Shown: positions 44,516-50,928 of the stretch, piece after piece
Numbering within the stretch: the stretch's first letter is position 1
Layout: every line of letters begins with the position of its first letter
From: CAIMUS01 sp046347625
GTDB lineage: Bacteria; Pseudomonadota; Gammaproteobacteria; Competibacterales; Competibacteraceae
Assembly (NCBI GenBank): GCA_046347625.1
Contig: JAXMFU010000002.1
Span: 1,054,001 to 1,118,000 of the forward strand
Direction: 5' to 3'
Length of the DNA: 64,000 nucleotides
Program-made: the position numbers and the translations under genes
The notes under the pieces: generated by a model
What the model saw: only the letters and a program-made list of their open reading frames with translations
Told to the model about the DNA's origin: nothing
Database searches by the model: none

Positions 44516-45751
44516 ATGTTAAGCCGTCGCACTTTTCTCAAAACGGCTGCCGGCAGTCTGGTGCTGGCTGGAACCGGGTCCTTGATCACCCGGCCCGACT
44601 TGGCCGAAACCGTATCCGCTGAAACCGGCGAACTGCCCAGCGGCACCCTGGAGCAACAGCGGCTGGAAGCCCTGCCAGGCAAACTGCCATTGCTCAAGAA
44701 GACCTACCGGCCACCCAATTTCGAAACCCCGATCGATTATTTCAAGCAGGCTTTTACCCCGAATGATGCCTTTTTCGTAAGGTATCATTTGAGCAATATT
44801 CCGGAAATCGATGCCGCTACTTGGAGGCTCAGAATCGATGGCGAGGCCGTGCAAAATCCGCTGGAATTTGCCCTGGACGATCTCAAGAAAAACTTCGAGC
44901 AGGTTGAAATAACTGCTGTTTGCCAGTGCTCCGGCAATCGTCGAGGGCTGTTTCAACCCCACGTAACGGGTGTGCAATGGGGCTACGGTGCGATGGGCAA
45001 TGCGCGCTGGCAGGGCGTACGCCTGCGCGACGTACTCAACAAGGCCGGCCTCGACAAAGAAGCCCTGGAAGTGGTGTTGGACGGCGCCGATACCGGCGTA
45101 TTGGAAAAAACGCCGGACTTTATAAAAAGTCTGCCCTTATGGAAAGCGCTGGATGAGAACACCCTGATCGCCTTGGCGATGAATGGCGAACCGCTGCCGC
45201 ACTGGAACGGCTTTCCGGCCAGGATCGTGATTCCGGGTTGGACGGCGACCTACTGGGTCAAGCACCTGACGTCGATCAACGTGGTGACCAAACCGTTCGC
45301 CGGTTTCTGGATGAAGACCGCCTATCGTATTCCCAAGGGCAAATTTCCTATCGTCGATCGTTTTCTCTCTCAGGAAACCGAGGCCAATACCCCTATCACC
45401 GAGATGATGGTCAACTCGCTGATCGTCAGCCCCGGCGAAGGCCAGCGGTTCAAGCGTGGTCAGGCGATCGCCGTAACCGGCATCGCCTGGGACGGTGGCT
45501 ACGGGATCCGGCGTGTCGAGGTTTCTACGGACGGTGGAAAAAGCTGGCAGGAAGCCAGGCTTGGCGATGACCTGGGCCGCTTTGCCTGGCGCCAGTGGCG
45601 GTTCGATCTGATCCCTGCCACTGCCGGCAAACGGCGGGTGATGGCCAGAGCCACCAATCGTATCGGCGCTACCCAGACCTTCGACGTCATCCTCAATCCC
45701 GCGGGTTACCACCATAATGTGGTACAGAGCGTCAACCTCGATATCGTGTGA
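44516..45751 (+). CDS. sorA: Sulfite dehydrogenase molybdopterin subunit, SorA-like
   Basis: Periplasmic sulfite oxidoreductase with a molybdenum cofactor. The N-terminus has a Tat-type signal, SRRTFLKTAAGSLVLAG. The Moco-binding region has C136-x-C138-SGNRR, and C138 is the probable Mo ligand. The fold continues with the dimerisation domain (RRVEVSTDGGKSWQEARLGD). The 411-residue length fits. A c-type cytochrome gene follows at once, as in SorAB of sulfur-oxidising bacteria. Confidence 0.88.
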   Translation: MLSRRTFLKTAAGSLVLAGTGSLITRPDLAETVSAETGELPSGTLEQQRLEALPGKLPLLKKTYRPPNFETPIDYFKQAFTPNDAFFVRYHLSNIPEIDAATWRLRIDGEAVQNPLEFALDDLKKNFEQVEITAVCQCSGNRRGLFQPHVTGVQWGYGAMGNARWQGVRLRDVLNKAGLDKEALEVVLDGADTGVLEKTPDFIKSLPLWKALDENTLIALAMNGEPLPHWNGFPARIVIPGWTATYWVKHLTSINVVTKPFAGFWMKTAYRIPKGKFPIVDRFLSQETEANTPITEMMVNSLIVSPGEGQRFKRGQAIAVTGIAWDGGYGIRRVEVSTDGGKSWQEARLGDDLGRFAWRQWRFDLIPATAGKRRVMARATNRIGATQTFDVILNPAGYHHNVVQSVNLDIV

Positions 45752-45758
45752 GGGCGCC

Positions 45759-46043
45759 ATGAATCCGAAGTCACTACTGTTGCTTTTACCGCTGTTGCTG
45801 TCATTGCCGGCCTTCGCCGACGAGGCCGTGGTGCAACTCAAGGACGGTTCCGGCAAGGATGCCGTGCAGGCAAACTGCGCCACCTGCCACAGTCTCGACT
45901 ACATCGTCATGAATTCGGTTTTTCTCGACCGTAAAGGCTGGGAGGGCAGTGTCGACAAGATGATCAAGGTCATGGGAGCGCCGGTGAAGGAGCAGGATAT
46001 AACGGTTATTGTGGATTATCTGGCTAATAACTATGGCAAATAA
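45759..46043 (+). CDS. sorB: Sulfite dehydrogenase cytochrome c subunit, SorB-like
   Basis: A 94-residue exported monohaem cytochrome c. ATG 45759 gives a signal peptide (about 1-20) and the haem site C40-AT-C43-H44. It would pass electrons from the sulfite dehydrogenase to the respiratory chain. It starts 8 bases after sorA. Confidence 0.87.
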   Translation: MNPKSLLLLLPLLLSLPAFADEAVVQLKDGSGKDAVQANCATCHSLDYIVMNSVFLDRKGWEGSVDKMIKVMGAPVKEQDITVIVDYLANNYGK

Positions 46044-46072
46044 TTAAGAGCCTATACCAAGTCCTCTTATCT

Positions 46073-46098
46073 CTGGGAGCGCCGGCGTCTCCGCCGGC
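46073..46098 (-). repeat. GCCGGCG-family repeat
   Basis: On the minus strand it reads GCCGGCGGAGACGCCGGCGC, a relative of the units at 4392 and 16670. It forms the left border of the broken gene block that follows. Confidence 0.55.
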
Positions 46099-46100
46099 CC

Positions 46101-46343
46101 GTTCGATATGAGCAGGCTTATGAAGATGAACAACCACCACACCGGGTAACCGTGTCCACATTCTATTCAATGCAGTACCCGGTGACCCGGGAACTGTATC
46201 GGGCGGTGATTGGCAAGAGTCCGTCGGAATGGAAAGAGAAGAAAGACGAAGCTCGCCTGCCGGCCAATTACGTGACTTGGTTCGATGCCATCCGCTTCTG
46301 CAATGCCCTGTCCGAACACGGTGGGTTGCAACCCTGTTACTAA
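46101..46343 (+). pseudogene. Fragment of a formylglycine-generating enzyme-like gene
   Basis: An open frame reads VRYEQAYEDEQPPHRVTVST, then FYSMQYPVTRELYRAVIG and LPANYVTWFDAIRFCNALS, ending GGLQPCY at TAA. This is the core of the FGE-sulfatase (SUMF1) fold, cut at both ends; intact members are about 250-300 residues. It is joined to another broken gene at about 46340. Encoded activity is not expected. Confidence 0.75.
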
Positions 46344-46730
46344 AGTCGCCTTACCCTGTTGGAGACCCTGCTGAATCTCCTTTTCAATACCCATGCGTTC
46401 CACCGATGTGACGTAAGGCATATTCCGTTCCGCTTCGAGTTGTGCCGGTTCAATCTGGAAACGGGCTTCCAGACCGGCTGGCAAAACCAAAACCCAATCG
46501 ATAAATCTGAACAGTTTCAGAATGTCCTGGCGGCTGTAGCCCTGCTCGTACAGCCGTCGCACAATCCGCAGTTTCTCATTCAACCGGGCTTCGGGATTAC
46601 CCTGCGTGGCCTGGGTTTGCAAATGTGCCATGACCACGATGGCAAAGGGATTGTCGCTCTGCTCCAATTCGCTCCAGCACTGGCGATAATCCCGCAGCTT
46701 GATCACTGGAAAACTGAGGAGATGACCCAT
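46344..46730 (-). pseudogene. Truncated Rpn-type (PD-(D/E)xK nuclease/transposase-like) gene fragment
   Basis: The minus-strand frame reads FPVIKLRDYRQCWSELEQSD, NPFAIVVMAHLQTQATQG and EIQQGLQQGKATL. This is the C-terminal half of proteins of the Rpn/YhgA-like group. The N-terminal nuclease half is missing. At its 3' end the frame reads on into the antisense of the FGE fragment, so the junction is a chimaera. It is bordered by a GTAG-headed repeat at 46746. Confidence 0.65.
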
Positions 46731-46745
46731 TATAGCGAGTTAGTC

Positions 46746-46775
46746 GTAGGATGGGCAAAGCGGAGCGTGCCCATC
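46746..46775 (+). repeat. REP-like unit GTAGGATGGGCAAAGCGGAG
   Basis: A GTAG-headed palindrome with arms GATGGGCA and GTGCCCATC. It lies at the right edge of the truncated Rpn fragment and just before the iscX copy. Confidence 0.6.
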
Positions 46776-46789
46776 GGACTTTACCTCTA

Positions 46790-46906
46790 CTAAAGCAGTT
46801 GCACCGCTGGGTGCACGCCTTGCGGGAGTTCGATGATACTCCCGATTCTGCCGCTGAAGAGTTACTGGAAGCTATTAAGCAATCCTGGGTCGAAGAGCGG
46901 GAATAG
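46790..46906 (+). pseudogene. Truncated second copy of iscX
   Basis: The open frame encodes the last 38 residues of IscX (LKQLHRWVHALREFDDTPDS, then AAEELLEAIKQSWVEERE). Thirty-one of 38 residues match the iscX copy at 44251-44451. The N-terminal half is missing and replaced by the REP-like unit. It lies 2.3 kb from the intact gene on the same strand. Confidence 0.85.
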
Positions 46907-46957
46907 CATTGCGGGAGACAGCGGTGAAGGAGTCGACAAGAAATAATATAGAGGATG

Positions 46958-47659
46958 TTAAGGATTTACAGGTTGCAATTCCAGATTTAAGCGCCCAGGT
47001 TTCTGCTTCTGCCGCTGCCCATCCGCCATGATTAACAGATAAGGCTTTACAAACCTGAAGAGCTGTTTCTGTTGATCCCAGAAAACTTCGTTACTGAGTA
47101 TGTGTTTGCCTGTTTTAGGATGCCATAATACGATATCCTCCAGCAACCAGGGTGAATCCTTTCCTTGCTGAATGGCGCGCTTGGCGTGCAATACTAACTG
47201 AAGATCGGCATCATGATGAATGCTCAATGTCAGGCTTTCAATCACTAATCGCGTGACAGGGCCATACTGCTCGAGCAGATTTTTTACCCAGGCCATTGAC
47301 ATTTCCTGCTCTTCGGTAAATGGAAAAAGCTCTACCTGAGACAAAGAAACATCGTCATAAGAATAAAGATCTGTTTGGGCGTTGACCAGCATCGCTTCCC
47401 TGATCCCTTTTACATTGAAGAACAATAAGGGCCTGGGTTTTATCACGAGTGCTTGTGCTACTATTTTCTTTCTGGGTTTTTCCCTGAAAAATTCCGTATA
47501 GGTAAGACCGATGACGATCGGGTGTATTTCGCCCTCGTCGACTACGATGGGAAGATCCGGCCGCCTGGAGGTTAGCAGATAGCCTGCCAGGATACTGCTT
47601 AACAGGACTGTCCCCAAACCGGAAAGCAGCCATCTTCGCCGAGAACCGATTCTGCTCAT
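46958..47659 (-). CDS. Unknown membrane-anchored protein
   Basis: A 233-residue protein with an N-terminal signal anchor (about 10-28, WLLSGLGTVLLSSILAGYLL) after basic residues. The rest is soluble, with mixed alpha/beta appearance and no motif I recognise. The minus-strand frame is convincing in length and codon use. It follows the lipoprotein gene after a terminator, so it probably has its own promoter. Confidence 0.65.
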   Translation of the reverse strand: MSRIGSRRRWLLSGLGTVLLSSILAGYLLTSRRPDLPIVVDEGEIHPIVIGLTYTEFFREKPRKKIVAQALVIKPRPLLFFNVKGIREAMLVNAQTDLYSYDDVSLSQVELFPFTEEQEMSMAWVKNLLEQYGPVTRLVIESLTLSIHHDADLQLVLHAKRAIQQGKDSPWLLEDIVLWHPKTGKHILSNEVFWDQQKQLFRFVKPYLLIMADGQRQKQKPGRLNLELQPVNP

Positions 47660-47668
47660 CGGAGAGTG

Positions 47669-47706
47669 AAAAAAATAATCGACGCGCCGGACTGATCCGG
47701 CGCGTC
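47669..47706 (-). terminator. Intrinsic terminator after the lipoprotein gene
   Basis: On the minus strand an 11-base perfect stem GACGCGCCGGA, loop TCAG, is followed after five bases by TTTTTTT (47669-47675 on the plus strand are A). It ends the transcript of the 47720-49483 gene. Confidence 0.8.
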
Positions 47707-47719
47707 TTTCCTTCAGGTG

Positions 47720-49483
47720 CTATGGTAGCAAAACCTCGTCATCGACAATATCAGGGATATTGTCATGATCCTCATCTTTATTGAGGTTCGGTGATGTTAC
47801 GACGCCGGTAAACGTTGGGTCAGGGAAAAGGCTACTGACTTTATTACCAGTAAATGCTGGTAATAGCTTTGGATTACGGAAGTCGACGCCGGCAACAAAG
47901 AATTTCTGCAGGTTCAGGACGATATCTTCTTTTTTCGGCTCTTTTACTGGATCATAGTCAACAATCTTGGTTTCACCGGCAAGTATCGATTGCTTAGTAT
48001 TGGCAAGATAGCTCTTGGCAGTGTTTATATCCTTAACAGTCAACTTGTCCAGCGTTACCAGATCGTTCAGTTGATCGTCGGTCTCAGCGCTGATGATATC
48101 GAGAGCCATGCTGAAATCATCCATCGAATTAGCCAGTTCATTCTTTGCTTCCGTCAATGTGGTCCTGTTAGACAGGCTCAGAAAGGCTGTATATTGGTTC
48201 AGGAAAGTCTCGATAGTCGTATTGTTGGCAATATTATTATCAAGGTTCGGATTGACAGCCTGATCGATATCCGCATCCAGGTCATAAGCTTTTTGAATCG
48301 AAATGCCTGCTGACGTAGCCTTGAACAATCCCCGGAAAAACAGGACATCACCATAATCGCTTTCGTAGCTCTTCTTACTGGTTGGTTCGGTCCACTCTTG
48401 ATTAAAGCCTGGCGATACTTCGTTGAGAATACCAATCGCCGCCTGCAACTCCGGTGGAGCAACCTGGTAAAGGAAATCCCTGACCTCATTTCCTGAAGGC
48501 GTACCAGATGCAAGCTGTGCGCGGGGTTGAGAGTCCTTCGAAAAAGGTTTTGCAAGTAATGACCAGCTCGCGCGAGTAAGGTCATTGGGTATACCGGCAC
48601 GGTCGAGAATATCGCCAAGGCGATTCATGTCGCCGGAATTATTATCGGAAAGCGTATCGAATCCTAAGACAGCGACCCGGCTCAAGGCAAAGAAGAAGCG
48701 TGCCGTATCGGCTTCAGAAGAGCTGTTGGTTGAACTTAACTGCTGATAAGCCGCCTCGAAATACGTTCTGGCTCCAGCTATCCAGCCGTCGCTGAGCGCA
48801 TGCAATCCCTTCTCATTAAGTTGGCTGACCGAGAGTCCGGCGGTCGGAGGTGTCATCACGGTAACTGGAATGACAGGATTTTCGTTGCCACGGAAGACAA
48901 GACCGTTTGCTGTTGGACTGAATTGCGGAATGGCCTTACCTTGCTGTCGCTGTGTCTCTTCGTCCACGAAGCCAAGATTGACGTTGGTAACATCCCTCAG
49001 GCCAAATACATTGGTATCCGGCGTTCCGTCTCCATTGCTGTCGAAATACAAGGCTAGGGTAACGCCTCCCGTTACCAGATACACCCGTATTTCTTGCCCT
49101 ACCGGAATGCCGGTAAGCATAAATGAAAATTCAGGCTTGCCGTCCTGGTTGTTATCGACGTCGGGGGTTTTGCCCACCGTGTCGCTGACCGCAACAATGT
49201 CACCGTTTTGGTTAACGGCCATGATAGTGGTGCCACTGACGGAACCGGTGATGGCGCCTTTTGAGGATGGAGATGGAGATGGAGATGGAGATGGAGATGG
49301 AGATGGAGATGGAGATGGAGATGGAGATGGAGATGGAGATGGAGATGGAGTTGATCCACCCCCCCCATTGCCGCCATCGCCGCCGCCACCCCCACCACCG
49401 CCGCATCCGCCGAGCAGTAACGGGACGGAGAGCATCATGAACATATACAGGCAGACTGTCTTTTTAAGAGACATACTTTTCAT
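47720..49483 (-). CDS. Putative lipoprotein with Gly-rich and Pro-Ser repeat linker
   Basis: A 587-residue exported protein. The signal peptide ends in a lipobox, LGGC at about 24-27, followed by Gly-rich and (Pro-Ser) stretches that form a flexible linker. The C-terminal part contains aspartate-rich motifs such as DNNQDGKPEF, DSNGDGTPD and KDEDHDNIPDIVDD that resemble calcium-binding thrombospondin type 3-like loops. No catalytic motif was recognised. The linker is coded by an unstable hexamer repeat. Confidence 0.7.
   Translation of the reverse strand: MKSMSLKKTVCLYMFMMLSVPLLLGGCGGGGGGGGDGGNGGGGSTPSPSPSPSPSPSPSPSPSPSPSPSPSPSSKGAITGSVSGTTIMAVNQNGDIVAVSDTVGKTPDVDNNQDGKPEFSFMLTGIPVGQEIRVYLVTGGVTLALYFDSNGDGTPDTNVFGLRDVTNVNLGFVDEETQRQQGKAIPQFSPTANGLVFRGNENPVIPVTVMTPPTAGLSVSQLNEKGLHALSDGWIAGARTYFEAAYQQLSSTNSSSEADTARFFFALSRVAVLGFDTLSDNNSGDMNRLGDILDRAGIPNDLTRASWSLLAKPFSKDSQPRAQLASGTPSGNEVRDFLYQVAPPELQAAIGILNEVSPGFNQEWTEPTSKKSYESDYGDVLFFRGLFKATSAGISIQKAYDLDADIDQAVNPNLDNNIANNTTIETFLNQYTAFLSLSNRTTLTEAKNELANSMDDFSMALDIISAETDDQLNDLVTLDKLTVKDINTAKSYLANTKQSILAGETKIVDYDPVKEPKKEDIVLNLQKFFVAGVDFRNPKLLPAFTGNKVSSLFPDPTFTGVVTSPNLNKDEDHDNIPDIVDDEVLLP
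49267..49350 (+). repeat. Hexamer microsatellite (14 x ATGGAG) in the lipoprotein gene
   Basis: Fourteen perfect tandem ATGGAG units, antisense to codons for alternating Pro and Ser. A unit of six does not shift the frame, so copy-number change alters linker length only. Confidence 0.9.
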
Positions 49484-49579
49484 TTTAAGTTCCCCTCTGG
49501 TTTTCTACAGGTGTGTGGTGTGTTTCCACACAAACTTTATAGTAGAGATCTTGTCGATTGTCAAAGGTTGGCTTTGCGC

Positions 49580-49908
49580 GGGGTGTGATTCAAAGTGATG
49601 CATCAGGGTAGGGTGGGCATGGCCCACGTTTTCCTTACGAACCCCGGGGCGCATGGTGGGCCGTGCCCCATAGGCGCCAGGTTAAGCGATCCCTCCCTGT
49701 AGGAGCACGCCAGGCGTGCGACCTTGCGCGCGCCGTGCGCGCGACTTTTCCGTTGGAGTCGCGCGCCTGGCGTGCTCCTACAGGGCTTTCGAAGGGTCAG
49801 GAATAAGCTGGCGCCTATGGGGCCGTGCCCACCCCACTACAAGGCTCCCTTTCGGCGGATCGCCTCCGGTATCCGCCCTACGATCGGCATCACTTTGAAT
49901 CACACCCC
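49580..49908. mobile_element. Nested inverted-repeat element
   Basis: A perfect 22-base inverted repeat lies at 49580-49601 and 49887-49908; each arm contains GTGTGATTCAAAGTGATGC or its complement. Within it are a GTAGGGTGGGCATGGCCCAC unit (49608-49627), mobile element copy B (49669-49819) and a GTAGGGCGGATACCGGAGGC unit on the minus strand (about 49854-49881). There is no coding region. It lies just 15 bases before the rpsL promoter. Confidence 0.75.
49669..49819. mobile_element. Miniature inverted-repeat element, copy B
   Basis: The terminal repeats are CATAGGCGCCAG and its exact complement CTGGCGCCTATG. The flanks GGGCCGTGCCC (49658-49668 and 49820-49830) are identical 11-base target duplications. 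Removing the element and one flank would rebuild the palindrome GGTGGGCCGTGCCCACC, so it inserted into an older GTAGGGTGGGC-type repeat. The interior has GTAGGAGCACGCC arms unlike copy A. Confidence 0.85.
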
Positions 49909-49923
49909 CGCTCAAGCCGGTGC

Positions 49924-49952
49924 TTGACAGATAGGCTCACTCCCCCTATATT
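49924..49952 (+). promoter_or_regulatory. Strong candidate promoter of the str operon
   Basis: TTGACA (49924-49929) and TATATT (49947-49952) are spaced by 17 bases, an almost perfect sigma-70 promoter, about 79 bases before rpsL. A 7-base hairpin (CCGTCTT-TGGC-AAGACGG, 49956-49973) lies in the leader. Confidence 0.75.
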
Positions 49953-50030
49953 TCTCCGTCTTTGGCAAGACGGGGCCATCCGGGCTTCGTTCCTTGCCGC
50001 GTTTCGTTCGAGTCGGAGTATCAGGACCTA

Positions 50031-50405
50031 ATGGCAACGATAAACCAGTTGGTGCGTAAGCCACGAGTTTCCAAAATCGAGAAGAGCAACGTCCCGGCGC
50101 TGGAAGGCTGTCCGCAGAAACGTGGCGTCTGCACCCGCGTCTATACGACAACGCCTAAAAAGCCGAACTCGGCCTTGCGTAAGGTGGCGCGCGTGCGTCT
50201 GACCAACGGCCAGGAAGTGACCAGCTATATCGGCGGCGAAGGCCATAACCTGCAAGAGCACTCCGTGGTCTTGATTCGTGGCGGCCGGGTGAAAGACCTG
50301 CCGGGGGTGCGCTATCACGTGATTCGCGGCAGCCTGGATACCTCCGGTGTCGCCAAGCGGCGCCAAGGCCGTTCCAAGTACGGCGCCAAGCGTCCTAAGT
50401 CCTGA
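50031..50405 (+). CDS. rpsL: 30S ribosomal protein S12
   Basis: Decoding-site protein S12, 124 residues, start at ATG 50031 (MATINQLVRKPR); the frame also runs earlier but is not coding. TTPKKPNSALRKVARVRLTN and GGRVKDLPGVRYHVIRG are typical. First gene of the str operon; rpoC, often upstream in other genomes, is not present. Confidence 0.97.
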   Translation: MATINQLVRKPRVSKIEKSNVPALEGCPQKRGVCTRVYTTTPKKPNSALRKVARVRLTNGQEVTSYIGGEGHNLQEHSVVLIRGGRVKDLPGVRYHVIRGSLDTSGVAKRRQGRSKYGAKRPKS

Positions 50406-50437
50406 CGCCGCTATCGTTATCGCAGCGAGTTGATGCC

Positions 50438-50911
50438 ATGCCGAGAAAAAGAGAAGTTCTCAAGCGCACCATTCTGCCTGATCCCAAATACGGCAGCGAA
50501 GTGCTGGCTAAGTTTATCAATATCATCATGGAGCGCGGCAAGAAATCGGTCGCCGAAGGCATCGTTTATGGCGCGCTCGATTATATCGCCGAGCGCAACA
50601 AAGGCGGCGAGCCGATGGAACTGCTGAGTCAGGCATTGGAGAACGTGCAGCCGGTCGTGGAAGTGAAATCCCGCCGGGTCGGTGGCGCGACTTACCAGGT
50701 CCCGGTGGAAGTCCGACCGGCGCGGCGCTCCAGTCTGGCAATGCGCTGGATTATCGACTCCGCCCATAAGCGCAACGAGAAATCCATGGCCAGGCGGCTG
50801 GCCGGTGAACTGCTGGACGCCGCCGAAAATCGCGGCGCGGCCGTGAAAAAGCGTGAAGACACGCATCGCATGGCGGATGCCAACAAGGCGTTCGCCCATT
50901 ATCGCTGGTAA
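50438..50911 (+). CDS. rpsG: 30S ribosomal protein S7
   Basis: Small-subunit head protein of 157 residues that nucleates assembly of the 3' domain. The N-terminus PRKREVLKRTILPDPKYGSE and the C-terminal KREDTHRMADANKAFAHYRW match S7. In E. coli it represses the str operon. Confidence 0.97.
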   Translation: MPRKREVLKRTILPDPKYGSEVLAKFINIIMERGKKSVAEGIVYGALDYIAERNKGGEPMELLSQALENVQPVVEVKSRRVGGATYQVPVEVRPARRSSLAMRWIIDSAHKRNEKSMARRLAGELLDAAENRGAAVKKREDTHRMADANKAFAHYRW

Positions 50912-50928
50912 TTGTCGAGGACAACATT

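Noticed and set aside
48870..49598. 242-codon plus-strand frame with Gly-Asp repeats opposite the lipoprotein
   Set aside because: The repeat is the antisense of the Pro-Ser hexamer; the minus strand has the signal peptide, lipobox and ribosome binding site.
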